Origin: Mantamonas sphyraenae
Taxonomy: Eukaryota; CRuMs; Mantamonadidae
DNA length: 64,000 nucleotides
Reading direction: 5' to 3'
Assembly: GCA_026936335.1 (NCBI GenBank)
Contig: JAPMXV010000039.1
Span: 1-64,000 of the forward strand
Positions 18,545 to 31,700 of this stretch are shown here, in pieces. Each line of letters starts with the position of its first letter. Position 1 is the first letter of the stretch. The translations under genes were made by a program, and so were the position numbers. The notes beneath the pieces are model-generated. The model ran no database searches and was not told the origin of the DNA. It saw nothing but the letters and a program-made list of their open reading frames with translations.

Positions 18545-21500
18545 TCAACTCCTCCCCCACCGCCGCTTCACCTTCCCCTTCCCCTTTCCTCCTCTGTCAT
18601 CCCACTTGTTCTCCTCGTGCACTCCCTGTGCCGCCATCGCAACGCTCTTCCGTTTCTGCGCTCTCTGCCGCACAATCGTTGTCACTGCCGTCAATCGGTC
18701 CAGGTATCTGTGGATGGGCCGCCACACCGCTTCGTCTAGCACCAGATCTCCGGACGTCTCATAGTATGTGCTCGCCTCAAAGTATCGATGGCTGCGCAGC
18801 ACCCATGACACCACGATCGCAATCAGCTTGCTCGACATTTCCAGACGAGGTACCATGACTCCGAGGTTCTCCACCGCCCGCGCCGTCACTTGTGCCAACG
18901 TATTCGAAATCACTCGGTGCTCTGCACTTTCCAGTACCATTGCCTTTGCAATACTGCTGTGCAGCTTGTCGATCGAAAACGGCTCCACCGGCTGGCTCGG
19001 GTTGCGCTTGCGCACGTAAAACGTGCTTGGTGTCGCGCTTGTTGGCGGTAGACCCCGTCCTCGGAAGCGAGTCAGTGCACGACGCCATGCCCCAAAGCCT
19101 CGGTCGTTCCGCGCTGCCAGTGCCTCCGCATCCAGCTCCTCAAACGCCCCATAGAAACGCTTCAGCCTTCCTTGCTGCCACCTGCGAAACAGAAACAACT
19201 CGGCGATCCGCCCGGCCGCCACCTCACGCACGCACACTGCCTGGAGCAGCTTTACATGCTGTTTTCGCTCCTCAAACGGCAACGCGTCCATACCCACTAG
19301 CCGCAGGTACAGCTGACGCAGCACAACCTCGTGCGAAATCATAGGCTCCACTTTTCCCTGCCGTCCCGGCCCCAGGAAGCTGTGGCCCACCACGTTCAGA
19401 TACAACGACCGAAACCATCCATCCGGTGCCTCATTCTCACGCGGGTGACCCAGCGGCGGGGGGAGCCGACGCACAAAGTCTTGCAGCAACCGCAACGGCA
19501 TCTCTGGGGGCACTTCCTTCAGGAACACACCCTCTGGGTGCCATCGCCTCGCAAATGAGATCCAGTGCGAGTGAAACTCCACAAAGTTGGCACTCGTCAG
19601 CTTTGTGTCGTACACAAAGCTGAACCGCTGCAGCACAACTGCCACCAGCAGATTCAGAAAGATGTACGCGCTAATGCTACGCAGAAACACAACCAACCCC
19701 ACTGCTATCTGCCGCTGCCCGCAGTCTGTTGCTCCGTACCCAAACTCTCCCGCCGCCGCCGCCGTGCAGTACGGTTCCGTCAGCGACAGGTCTGCCATCA
19801 GCACGCTCCAGTTTTCGCCCGTCAGTGTGCCAAACAGCGTCAGCATCGCTATGCTTGTCGATCCAAAGTTGCTGTACTTGTCCAAGTACAACCCTTTCTT
19901 GGTTGTGCCAAACACCTGCACAAACACAATCGCAAACGTGTACATCAGCAGCAGAAACACCCACGTCAGCGAAAACACTGTGATGAACGAGTGCCGAAAC
20001 GTCACCAGAATCGTCTGCAGATTCGGCACCCGGTATGCCAGACGCACAAACACAAGGAATCGAAACTCTTTGCTTGGACGAAACGACGGCAACAGCGTGC
20101 CACCTCGCCCGCTTGCCTCGATCGACTCAAACAGCAGGCCCCCGACCACGGCCACAAACTCAAACACGTTCCACGCATTCCTCAGATAATTACGCGGACC
20201 ACTGGCGATCATCTTCAGCACCAAGTCGATCGTATAAAGCACGCTGATTGTGTAGTTTGTCCAGAACAGCGCTGTCTCCATCCATGCCCTCATGCCAAAG
20301 TGGAACGTGCACATCACCACCACATGGAAGCACAACAGCGCCAGCACGCCTGTTTCCCAGTTTCCATGCACCTTGTGCATCCATCGATCCCGATGCCGAT
20401 GTACTCGGTAGCTCGTTGGCATCACCCGTTGGCCCGAACGTCGCTTCCGCTTGCCTCCCTTGCTCCTCTGCATCTCTTTCCCATCGTCCTCTTGGTCCCC
20501 TGTCGTCGTACCGTCCCCTGTAACAATCATAGGTGCAACTCGCCGATCACTGCGCCGCCTCTGACGTGCCTCTCCTGCACTTTGTGTGCGCGCTCGCTGC
20601 CGCTGGGCCATGCACGCACTTTCACTCAGGTGACACGGCACCACAAGGCTGTAGCACACCCCTCGCACCGATTCCAGTTCCCGAGGAACACGTACAAGCC
20701 AGTTGCTAAACGTCGATCCCATAATCGATTGGATGGCACGCCAGTTTCGCTGCTTGCTCGTCAGCCACCCGATGTCTTTGCGGTCGTAGTACAGGTCCAC
20801 AACCACACCCACAAACAGTTGCACCACAAAGAACGCCCCCAACACAACCACTATCACCACAAACAGCGCGTTCAGCGGCGTGGCGCGGTCCTTTGGCTGC
20901 AGCCCCACATCTCGGACGTCCATCAACTGGAACATCAGGTAGATCATGTTGTCTGTCGACGCAAGCTCAAATACATACCGACACGCCTCCAGTACGTCGT
21001 CAAACGTTTGCTCGGGCGAGTACCACGCGCGCGGCACCAGGATCCCCTGGCTGTTCACAAACGTGCCAACACACTCTGCCACCCCGTTCACACTCGTGTC
21101 TGTGCACTCGTCCAGCTTTCCTGCATACAGAGCCACCCCGATGCACGCCGCTGTGTACCCAAACACAATCGCAAACAGCATTACGTTGAAAATGCCCGGG
21201 AGCGACTGCACAAATGGGCCCACCTGGCTCTGCAGGTCGTGCGACCGAGGCACAAACAGGTACGCCAGCAGGATCACCCGAATCACGCTCACGACATATC
21301 CGGCTGGCGACTCTCTGCCCAGCGCAAACGAGAGCACCTGCACCAATACAAACAGCACGTCCACAATCTTCCACCACCGCCGAAGAAACGCAATGGTTCC
21401 GTGGTGGTGGTGGTGGTGCCGTCCTCCATGAACCCTCAGCGGTCCAGCACGCACCACAAGCCGTTCCGCCTTGGAGTGGCCCTTGATCTCGCCCGTGCTC

Positions 21501-24500
21501 ACTCCAATCCACATCCCCTCCGCACGCCCTTGCTCCTCCACCATCGAATCCTCCTCGTGCGACGACACAGAGCCAGCTAGACTCCCGGTGCCTCGTGACG
21601 AGTCCGACACCTCGCTGATGCGAGACAAACTTCCCTGCTTCTGTTTCGTTCGAGCGCGCAGCTCGTTCAACCGACGATTTGCATTCGGCACAAGCGAATC
21701 CGCCATGGCCAGCATATGCTGTTCCTCTGCGTCGTTGTTCTTCCCGTCTCCTTGCGGAACTCCCTCTTTCTCCTCCTGCGTCATTGTCGTCAGCGCCACC
21801 TCGGCTCGAACATTCTGGCGCGACACTTGTCTCTCCAGCCACTGCAGCATCGCCTTGTACACGCTTCCTCGCGCGTTGTACACCAGACCATGTGTAATGA
21901 CCTCCAATCCCACGTCCACAAGCACCCACACGAAAAACAGCGCCTCGCATGTTACGTAGTACTCGTTTGTGCCGTCCCAACCCACCTGCGCGGGACGAAA
22001 CACGCTCTCATGCACCGTGTACACCGCAATGAGCAACATTTGCCCCCAAAAGTACACCACATTGTACACCACCGACGCACACCACATGCGCACGTTGCTG
22101 TCCAGCCCGAACACTCCCAACGAGTTGTTGGTCACTGTGCGGATCAGCACGTGCTCTCCCCACCACTCCTTTACGCTCCCCACCATGTCGCGCCATTGTT
22201 CCACCAGCTTGTTAACCCACATCGGTCCGTCCAGGTGGATGTTGTACTCGTCCGGATTCTCCACATCGGCGCCCGCCATCAGATTCAACGCCATCTCGCT
22301 CGTCTGCCGGTCACTTTCAATGATCTCCCTCACCTCTTGTGATTGTTCGGTGGACATTTCCCCGCTCAGCACAACCTGGCGCAATCGTGCCAGACGCTTC
22401 TGCAGATACTCCTTCTTCTGCAGCACGTTCTTTTCGTAGTCCGATTCGTCCAGGTCCCCCAGCACCGCGGCCACAATCATGTTCAAAATCACATACTTCA
22501 TGAACGTCATGAACGCTGTGATGAACACACCCATCGTGAACGCCCGACTTGTCCGCAAGCCGTCAAACAGCAGCGTTTGCCAGTCATCCCCCGCCATCAA
22601 CACAAACAGCGTCAACAGCGTGTCTGGAAACGTGTCATAGTTCAACCTCTGTGTGTTTTCCACCCCATCCAGCAAGCCGCGGAAGGTCAGGTTGGCAAAC
22701 AGCGCCGACGTGGCCAGAATCATAAAGATGAGCCAGAACAGATCGCGGAAACTGCGCAGCATCTTCACCAATTGGCCAAGGAACACACGAGTTGGCTCGT
22801 ACACAAACAGTACGCGCACCACGCGTCCAATCGACACGATGTTCAGCACCTCTGCGACCTGTTGGATCGCTGCCGACTCGCCGTCCAAAAGAAACAGCAC
22901 CAGATTCGGAATGCCCAACATGACCAACACAAAGTCCACACGATGTCGAGGCAGCCTGAAGTATGATGTTGCGCCCAGGCCATAGATCATCAACACCACC
23001 TCGCCCAGAAAAACAAGTGTGAACACTTGATCCAGAACCACAAGGACCTCTCGCGTCTCACTGCTCATCCCCTTGCGACGCAGCCCAAAGATAAATGCGT
23101 TGCCGATGATCAACACCGTCACAATCAGCTTCCACGTGGCCGAGTTGACCACACTCCTCACGCGCATCCTCGCCGGGCTCAGTTCTTCCTCCTCCTCCTC
23201 CTCTTCCACCAGCATGTCCACAAGGCTGATAATCCCTGCCTTTTGCTTCTTCTCAGCCGCCAATACCCGCTGCCTTGCTTCTTTACGCCGCCGCCTCTCC
23301 ATGGCCGCGGCCCCGGCCGCCGAAGAAGACCCGATCGAAACACTCGTGTCCAACTCCACGTCGTGTCCTTCCCTTTCGTTGAGCGCTTGGATGCGCACCT
23401 CGTTCTCCATCAGCTTCTTGACACCATTCACGATTCCGTGCAACGACGACCTGCGCTTCTGTTTCTTCGGTGTATCGGTTGAAGCGCCTGCGAGATGCAT
23501 GTCCTCGTTCATCATCTTGTCCGCGGGCGAATCGGTCCCTTTGAGGTTGTTGTGTGCCTGTGTACGCATGCGCGTGCGATTGATGGCCACCTGCTCGAGC
23601 AGGTGTTGGCTCGTGCCTGCGCCTGAGGAGCTGGTGGACAGAGACATGCTTAGCGTGCCATGGTCCGCGACCAGGGATCCTCCGCTGCCAACCCAGGTGT
23701 CCGACGACATGAAAGAGCCTCTGTGAAGGCGCCGCAGCATATTGCTGTGTTTCAGTGCCTCTCTGAGCGTGCGCTCCAGATCATCCCGCGCACGCGCTGC
23801 CTCACGCATTTCTCCCAAACCCAGTCCAAAGTTGTTGCCCAGCAACAACGAGCGAGCACGTGCCCACAGTTGCCTTCCGCTCCTTTCTGTGCCGCTCGAC
23901 ACAAACGGATCCAAGCGCGACCGTGCTTCGCTGTAGTTCTCAGCCAGGCCTGCAATCACCAGACTGAGTGCCAGGAAGCTGATGATGATGATTAACGCCA
24001 CAAAAAAGATGAAGGAGAAATTAAACTCGCTCTCTCGCAACGGGTGCATCAAGCCAAGCCAGCCCTCTTGGGTCACACCTTGGAACACGGCCATCAGAGC
24101 GGTGCCCACGTGATCGAACGAGTTGAACCCATAGTTTGGGTTCTCGCCCTGGACACACACCTGACCCGTGTTGCACTGGTGTCCAAAGTTCTTTCCCCCC
24201 GAACAATACGCGGTTGGAATGACGGGCAGGCCGGTCGCCTCCCACACACATGTGCGCCTCAGCGAGCCTGTGAAAGCATACAAGCCGTAGCTTGCAAACA
24301 TGACCATGAGAAAGAGAAGCAAAAGACCTGTGCGCAAGAGACTGCGCGATGCGTTGACCAAGGCATGCGACATGTTCTGAAGTGTAGCAACGAGCTTGTT
24401 CGCCCGTTGCCACGAATCCGGGAAAGGCCTGCGCATGCGCAGGATGCGAAACGGTCGCAAAGCACTCAATGGGAGCATCAGGACACGAAACACCAGGAGG

Positions 24501-25691
24501 TAGTCGCACGCAATCAGAATGAGACGCCAGGTAAACCATGGCTGCAGGATCACCTGCACTTTGTACACAATAATGAAGAGCAGGGCGTCGAGAGTAAATA
24601 CAATAGCCCAGACCAACAACAACGCCTCCTGCCACTTCATGCCACCTGTGTAATAGCTGGGGGGATCCAGCGCGAAGAAGGAAAGGGAGAGGATGTGCAA
24701 CAACATCCACCACACGACGCTGCGATTGTACAGGTTGCGTCCACTGCGACACAAAGGGTAAGAGGTGGTCAAGCGCCCGTTGTAGTGTGATTGTGAGCAT
24801 GTGCACATTCCACAGCGCAACACATGGGGACATGGGCAGGACGAAAAATGCGGGCAGTGGCGAGACACGCGAGTGCCTGCCACGCTGTTGCAAAGGCCGG
24901 ACGGCAAGGCGGTGCACAAATTCGCAATCCAAGGAAAGGCAAGCATACCGTGGGTCAAGCCATTGGCTAAGTTTCCAGCGCAGGGAACCGTCAGGGAGGG
25001 GCAGGCGCTGGCCGTCGTATTCAAGGGGCTCGGGCTTCTCCTCCTCGGCCACGTCGCTGTTGACCAGCTGTTCCATCACCGACACAGAATGAGACACGTT
25101 GGCAATGCGTTTGGCCGCTTTGCGGATATTTGCTCGGAATTCGGAGGGCGTCATGCGTCCCGCGTGCTGCTGGCCTTCCGATGTTGACGCGGCTTCTGCC
25201 AAAGGCACAGGCCGAGTGTGCGCCTCGACCATCCGTGCCGCCTTGTCCTTGCGCTTGACTCTCTCCGAAGCTTCGGCTCCTGGCTTCCTCAACGGGGTCA
25301 GAGTGGGCACCTCTGGCATGTGTGAAGGACTGTGGCCTGCATTATGGTCGCTGCCGCCGCCGCTGCTGCTGCTGCTGCTGCTAGCCGGTGACCCGATCTC
25401 GGCCGTTGCCGCGCGTGCTTCGTCCTGGCGACCGCTGTTCTCCGGCACGTCCGGGTGCTGTGCTTGAGCAGCCACCTGCGGTAAGTCCAGAGAGGCCCTG
25501 GGGCCGCTGTCTGCATCTGCATGCGAGCGCTGCGGTGAGAGCACAGGTAAACTGCCGCGGGAAGTTGGCAACGGCAAGGCGGGCAACCGCTTGTCGCCTT
25601 GTGCGTTGTTCTCCTTTGGCCCTTGCCCCGTTCCTGACTGCACTTTGGGCAGCTCCTTAATCGGAGGCAATTTGCGCGAGTCTGAGCTCAT
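18545..25691 (-). CDS. Four-domain voltage-gated cation (calcium-type) channel alpha subunit
   Basis: This is a 2,313-residue pore-forming subunit with four 6-TM repeats. Exons 24949-25691 and 18545-24743 join in phase across a 205-bp intron with a CTTGACC branch-like site, completing codons at ...LDPR-GRNLYNRS. Repeats begin near residues 255, 780, 1135 and 1710. The selectivity-filter positions read TQEGW (I, about 472), AGDDW (II, about 967), STDNM (III, about 1510) and TGENW (IV, about 1888). This gives an acidic E/D/D/E ring with Trp lost in repeat III, suggesting calcium-permeable conduction. S4 charges are good in repeat I (FRVL..LRPFRILRMRR) and sparse in III and IV. Repeat III has an unusual ~160-residue S2-S3 linker containing six consecutive His. 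The N-terminus (250 residues) is Pro/Ser-rich. It is likely a plasma- or flagellar-membrane channel. The start is 53 bp from the divergent RasGEF gene. The exact subfamily (Cav, Cch1, NALCN or a protist-specific group) is unresolved. Confidence 0.85.
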
Positions 25692-25744
25692 TCAGATTCA
25701 GCAGCGCAAAGGGGGCCAAAGAGAAGAGTTTTTGGTTTGGAGCC
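25692..25744. promoter_or_regulatory. 53-bp divergent intergenic spacer (putative bidirectional promoter)
   Basis: Only 53 bp separate the start codons of the channel (minus) and the giant RasGEF protein (plus). The spacer is purine-rich on the plus strand (AAAGGGGGCCAAAGAGAAGA) with no TATA box. Transcription of both genes must start within or beside it, or the promoters lie inside the neighbouring coding region. Confidence 0.5.
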
Positions 25745-28700
25745 ATGTCGCGGCCACTGCGCTTGAGTCAACTGCGCAGCACGCCAGGCAGTGCCCAGAG
25801 GAAGAACCGATCACCAATGCGCTCTGGATCTGCTTCGGACGCAGAGACAGAGGAGCTACTTGTTCGTATCCACCGGGAAAACACAGCGCGCAAGGCGCTC
25901 TTGTCGAAGCGGCGACGACAGCGCACCTACGAGTCGGACAACACCAACCTGTCCCACAGCATGGGTTCCGACAGCCACTATGGCCGTGTGGGAACGTCCA
26001 GCCGCTCCTCCCTGCGCATGGGTGCGTACGGGAGCAGCAGCGGACGCGTGACGGCGCCGCAGCTGCGGTCGACCCCATCGCGCTCCGACAGCCGTAGGGC
26101 GTGGGAAAGCAATGCCGCTCACGGTACACCCTCGCATGGCGTGGCCAGCAGCAGCAGCAGTCGTTCAGAAGAGAGTTTGGATGTGAGCAATGACGAGAAC
26201 GATCGCAGCAGGCACGACGACGACTTGCACGAAGCAGGTGACTTGGAAGACGCGCCCAGCTTCAACGTGTCTGCGCAACGCAGCACCCTGGAAATGTAGG
26301 TTTGCACGGATACATTGCACACACGCCTCCATACAGCATGGAACATGTGCTCGTACACTCCTCCGCCGCCCGGGTGGGGACACCGCTACGACCAGCTCGG
26401 GTTGCGGAGGAGCGCGGGAAATTTGTGTGTGCCAGGCTGCCAACGGATTTCTGACATTGCACCTCCTCGTCCATTTCACCTGGCCCCCCTTCACAGAGAC
26501 ACACTGCGCGAGCAAACAGAATTGCAGGCCAGTGTCAACATGCTTACCAAAGAGCTGGAGAAGCAAGAGAGAAGCATGGTGCTTGTGCGAGAGGAGCACG
26601 AGGCGGAGCTGGAGAAGAAAGGAGCGCGGCTGCAGGCGGCGCAGGAGAAAGCAGACATTGCACAGGAACGGCTGGCCAGTGCACGCACAGATCTCGATGC
26701 CAGTCAGCAACAAGCACGCAAGTGGGAGCAGACCGCACAGGAGCTGCAGAAGCAACTGGACAATGCAAGCCTGGAGAGCGAAAATCGCACGCGCGAATGG
26801 CAACGCGAACGAGCATCGCTGTCTGCAGAACATGTGCGCCTGGAAACCGAGGTGGCCTCGTTGCAACGACGTCTGGCCAACGCACAGACCGAGCGCCAAG
26901 AGAGCAAGCAGGCGTGCAACATTGTGTTTGAGCGTCTGCACCAAACACGCCAAACCCTCGCAGACAAAGCGGCCCATGTGGATGTGTCTGTGCTCACCGA
27001 CCGTCGCCTTGTGTCTGCCACGCAGGCCAAGGACTACATTGACAACATGATGCATGCCGTGGTTGCTGCCAACCACAGGCTGCACACAGACGCCCAGGAG
27101 GCTGCGCTGGAGCTGGAGCAGCAACAGCGTGCACACGCACAACTGCAGGAACACCATGCCCAGCTCAAGGAGCAACTGAACAAAGCATACACCATGGTCG
27201 ACGGCCTGCAGAAACGCATGCAACAGATGGAAACGCAGAACAGCGCAAGCACAGTGGCCTTGACAAGCACCCAGGAGGTGGTCGAGGCCAAGCTGGCCAA
27301 GTGCCAGAGCGAGCTGCTGCAAAGAGAGCAGGAAGTTGACGAGCTCACGCAAGCCAATGCCATCACCACAAAGAAGAACATTCACCTCATGCGCCTGATT
27401 GAAGAGACGCAGCTCAAGTACAACACAGAGGTGAAGCGCCATCGCGTCACAGCAGACTCACTACAAGCCACACGCGAAGAGCTCTCTGAAACAGAATCTC
27501 GCTTCAAACACACCCTCGACGGTGCAGAGACCTCACTCAGTCAGCGTGAGAGCATGCTGGACAAACTGCAGAAGGAACTGGGACAGTGCCACGCTCGCCA
27601 AGAACGCTTGCGCGAAACCAACAAGAGTCTGGCCGAGCAAATTGAGCAGCTCAAGGGAGAAGCTCGCGAGACGGAGGCTCACCACAACGTGGCACATGCC
27701 GAATGGCAACGCAAGTTGCACGATGCCAAGGAGACTGCTAGCCGTCTCAGCATCAAGAATGCGCGCATTGAAAGCGAGTATGCATCATGCAAGGAGGCGC
27801 TGCACAAAGCCAATGCACAGGTCACCACTCTGCAGGAGAATGCAGAAACATTGCGTGTGCAAATGCGCTCCGAACGCAACCGCAGCAGCACTGGCGAACG
27901 GATGCGCAAGGCCGAGGAGAGCAAGCGAGAACGAGAGCTGGAATCCCTTCAAAAAGCCCTCGCCAAGGCCCAAGCAGAAGCAAAGGAGGCTTCACAAGCG
28001 GTGGCTGAGTACAAAGAAGAAAACATGGATCTGCGTGTGCGCATCAGCTCGCTGAGCAAGAGCGCATCCAGCGAAGAGTCGTCGCAGCGGCAACGGACAG
28101 GAGAGTTGAAAGCCCTGCACGAACGCCTGCAGCAGGAAGCAACCAAGCGTCAGACTCTGGAGTCCACCCTCAAGACGACCTCGGGGCAGCTCAACGCAAC
28201 CGAGCGACAGGTATTGGAGCTCAAGGCACAGGTGCGCAAGGAGCGCTCCAATGCCGATGCAAACGCAGCCAACCTACACGTGAGCAACGAACAAGTGGAA
28301 AGCCTGCGACGAGAACTGGAAAAAGTACGCCAGCACATGGCAGACACGCGACGGGAGTGCTCAGCAAAGGTGAACGAGGCACGCGAGACACAACTGCGCG
28401 TGGAAGAGGCAAAATCGCAATCCGAATTGGTGGCAGAAAAGGCTCAGCAGCGAGCCATCCGAGCCAACGAACGGATTGGTACCTTGGAAGCACAAATCAA
28501 AGAATTGCAGGAGCAGGTTGAAGACCAGCGCGCAGAGAACAAAGTGCAGGAACAGGAAAAGATGAGCTTAGTGCAGAAGCACAACCAACGTATGAGCCAG
28601 GTCCGTGCAAGCAATCAGGAGCTTGAAGAAACAGTGGAGCGACTGCAATCGCAGCTGGCGAGCATGCGCGACAAGGAGAACGAGATATTGGTGGCACTCC

Positions 28701-31700
28701 AGGAGGCACAGGAGAGCAACCACAGGAACGGCGAGTCGTTCGAAGGCGTGGTGCAAGCGATGCGGGAGATGAAGGCGCAGGTGGAAGAAGACCACAGTGA
28801 GGCCAGCCAACGAGAGCAGTCGCTGATGGAAGCTCTGGACGTGCAAGAAGAACAGATGCGTTCGTTGCAGGAAATGCAAATGCGACTGGAGAACAGTCTG
28901 AAGCAAGAACGGGCCAAAACCAAAGCGAAAGCAGATCGTGTGGCCGAGCTGGTAAAGGAAGTGGAGGCACACCAAAAGGCGCTTGCGACGGCCCAGCAAA
29001 AGGCTGTGGCCAAGGAAACCAAGTTGGGCGCGAAGCTCAAGAGCATGGAGGACAAAGAAGAGGAGCTGGTGCTGCGCGTGCAAGAGTGGCAGGCAAAGTG
29101 CAACCGGGCCACAGCCAAGGTGGAGGCCCTTCAGCAACAAGTGGAGCGCATGAGCACGGTGAAGGAACGCGAGCAGAAGAAGGACGAGAGCTCCAGCGAT
29201 CAAGTGCGTCATCTACAGAGCACCAACCGGCAGCTGCAAAGCGATTTGGAGTCGTTGCGGCTGAATATGCACAGCCAGCAGCACGACAAGGAAGAAGTGG
29301 AGCGTCAGGCAGAAAGTCTGCAATCGCAGCTGGACAGCCTGAAACGAAGCAGTGGTGCTCGGCTGAGCGAGTATGCAAACGAGTTGACTGCACTGGGAAA
29401 GGCCAAAAGCGAGCTGAGCATGCAGGTCAAGTCGCTTGAAGCGTCCCTGAAAGAGCAGAGCGAGCGAGCTGAACAGCAGTCATCCAACGCTGCACGCAGC
29501 CGGGAAGAACTGAAAAACAAGAGCCGAGGGTGGGACGCGGAGCGAGAGGGGCTGGTGGCACAGTTGCGCGAAGTGGAAGCGAAACTGGAAATGGCATTAA
29601 GCGACGCAACGCAGGAACGCTCTCAGCGCGAGCTGATTGAAAAGGAGCAAAGTGCACGACTGAGCGAATTACGCGGAGAAGCAGACGAAGCGCACAGGCA
29701 GCGGGACGAGGCCTTGAAGCTGGTGCAACAGTTGCGACAGGAGGTGAAGCAAGAGAAGGCGGAAAAGAAAACGCTGCAAGCGGAGATGGAACGCAAAGTG
29801 AAGGAGCTGGAGAGTGTACAGATTGAGGTTGAGCGCGTGGAAAGGGAATTGGGACGGGCAACCGAGCAAGCAGCTGATGACAAGGCCAAGCAGTCCCAAT
29901 CTGCGCAGAGCTTGCACAAAGAACTGGCCAAGACGCGTGCGGAGTTGCAGGAGCTTCGATCATGGCCTGCCAAGTACGAAGCCAAGGAAGCAGCGCTGGT
30001 GAGGGAGCAGGAAAAGGTGGCCACTCTGACGAGCAGGCTGGAATCGAACCAAGCAGAGGCACTGCAGTTGCAACAGAGCGGCATTGAGCTGCAAGCACAG
30101 GTGAGGCAGCTGGAGAAACAGCTAAACACCCTGCGAGAGAGCAAGCACACAGTCGAACAGCAGCTAGACGTTGCACAAGAAGAGGCAACCAACGTGACAC
30201 GCGAGCTGGAGCGGCACAAGGAACAGCTGGAGGCAGTCACAGGTGAGCTGTCGGAAACACAGCACAAGCTCGAGTCGCATCGAGAATTGCATGAGCACGA
30301 GCAAGAGACATGGGCAAAGGAGGATCAGCAACTGAAGCAGAGCCTTGCCGGAAGCCAAGAGGAGCTGGCGCAAGTGAAGAAGAAGCTGGCGCAAGTACAG
30401 AGCAAGCTTGAGGCGACCGAAGGCGAATCGACGAAACTGCAGCGTGAGCATCAGAGCAGGACAAGCAACGACAAGGCAGCGCTGGCGCAGGCACGCAAAC
30501 AAGCGGAGCAGGCCAGAGAGGAACTTCAAAGCAAGGAAAAGGCATGGAAGGAGCAGGAACAAGCTCTGACGGCCCAGTTGCAACAGTGTACAGAGCGCAT
30601 CGACGTTCTGGAGACGCAAGGCGGCTCAGAACGCGAAGCAGCGCGAGACCGTGAGCGTTTGCTTGAGGCAGACGCTCAGGCAGCGACTGCAAGGGCAGAA
30701 GCATCGCAAAAGGAAGTAATTGAACTGCGCGAGAGTTTGCGTACAAGCAAACAACAGATTGGAGACCTGGAGGCCAAAGTGAAGCAAGGAGAAAAGATGA
30801 CGGCCAAGTTCCAGCAACGAGCGGACGCCCTTCTGAACGAGCGCAAAGAATGGGAAAGCAAGTTTGAAGAGGAGCACAAAGAACACCGAGGAGCCAAGGC
30901 AGCCCTGAACGCAAAGCTCAAGCTGCAGTCTCGATTGGAGTCCATCCGAGCAGCACAGGACGAGCAGCTGCGTCAAAGGATGGCTTTGGCTGACCAGCTG
31001 GCAAATGAGCTGTCTGAGCGCACACAAGAAGTGGCTTTGTTACGGGAAGAAGCAAACGCACGGGCTGCAGAGCTGGAGGAGAGCCGAGCCAAGAACATGG
31101 ACTTGGCCAAAGAGCTGGATGCTGCACACACGCACGCATCCAGCATGGAGGCAGAGCTTGAAGAGACACGCAAGGTGCTCCAGGAGACGCAAGATCGCCT
31201 GGGCAAGGAGACGGCAATGGTACAGAAGCTGGAGCACGAGCTTGCGGAACAGCAGCGAGCACAGGAGCAGCAGGTAGAACAACTGCGCAAGGAGACCAAG
31301 CGAGTGAAGGAATTGGAGGCGCTGATGGAGAAAACGGAGGGGCTGTTGAGCGAGGTCCAACGTGAGCTGAAGGAGACACGGGACGAACTGCAGCGGGAGA
31401 AGGAAGTGGGAGCTGGTGCACAAGTGAAACACCTGCAGGAGATGAACGAGCTCAAGACTGAGCACAAGGTGCAAGGAGTGAGTCTGGAGACATGCCGTGA
31501 GAAGTTGAACGAGATGTCGTCGGAGTTGAAGAGCGTGCAACAGGCACGAGCGAGTGAGACAAGTTCCCTGAAGCACGAGCTGGAACGGGCGGAGAAGGAA
31601 GCTTTGGAACGGGAACGAGACATTTCACGGCTGGAGTCGCAGGTGAGTGAGAAACAGCGAGCGTTGGAGGACAGCGCGCGTGACGCACGCAAGATGCAGG

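Noticed and set aside
21400-21425. Six-His run as sign of vector or tag contamination.
   Set aside because: It lies in an uninterrupted native channel exon, uses a uniform CAC repeat and has no vector sequence nearby.
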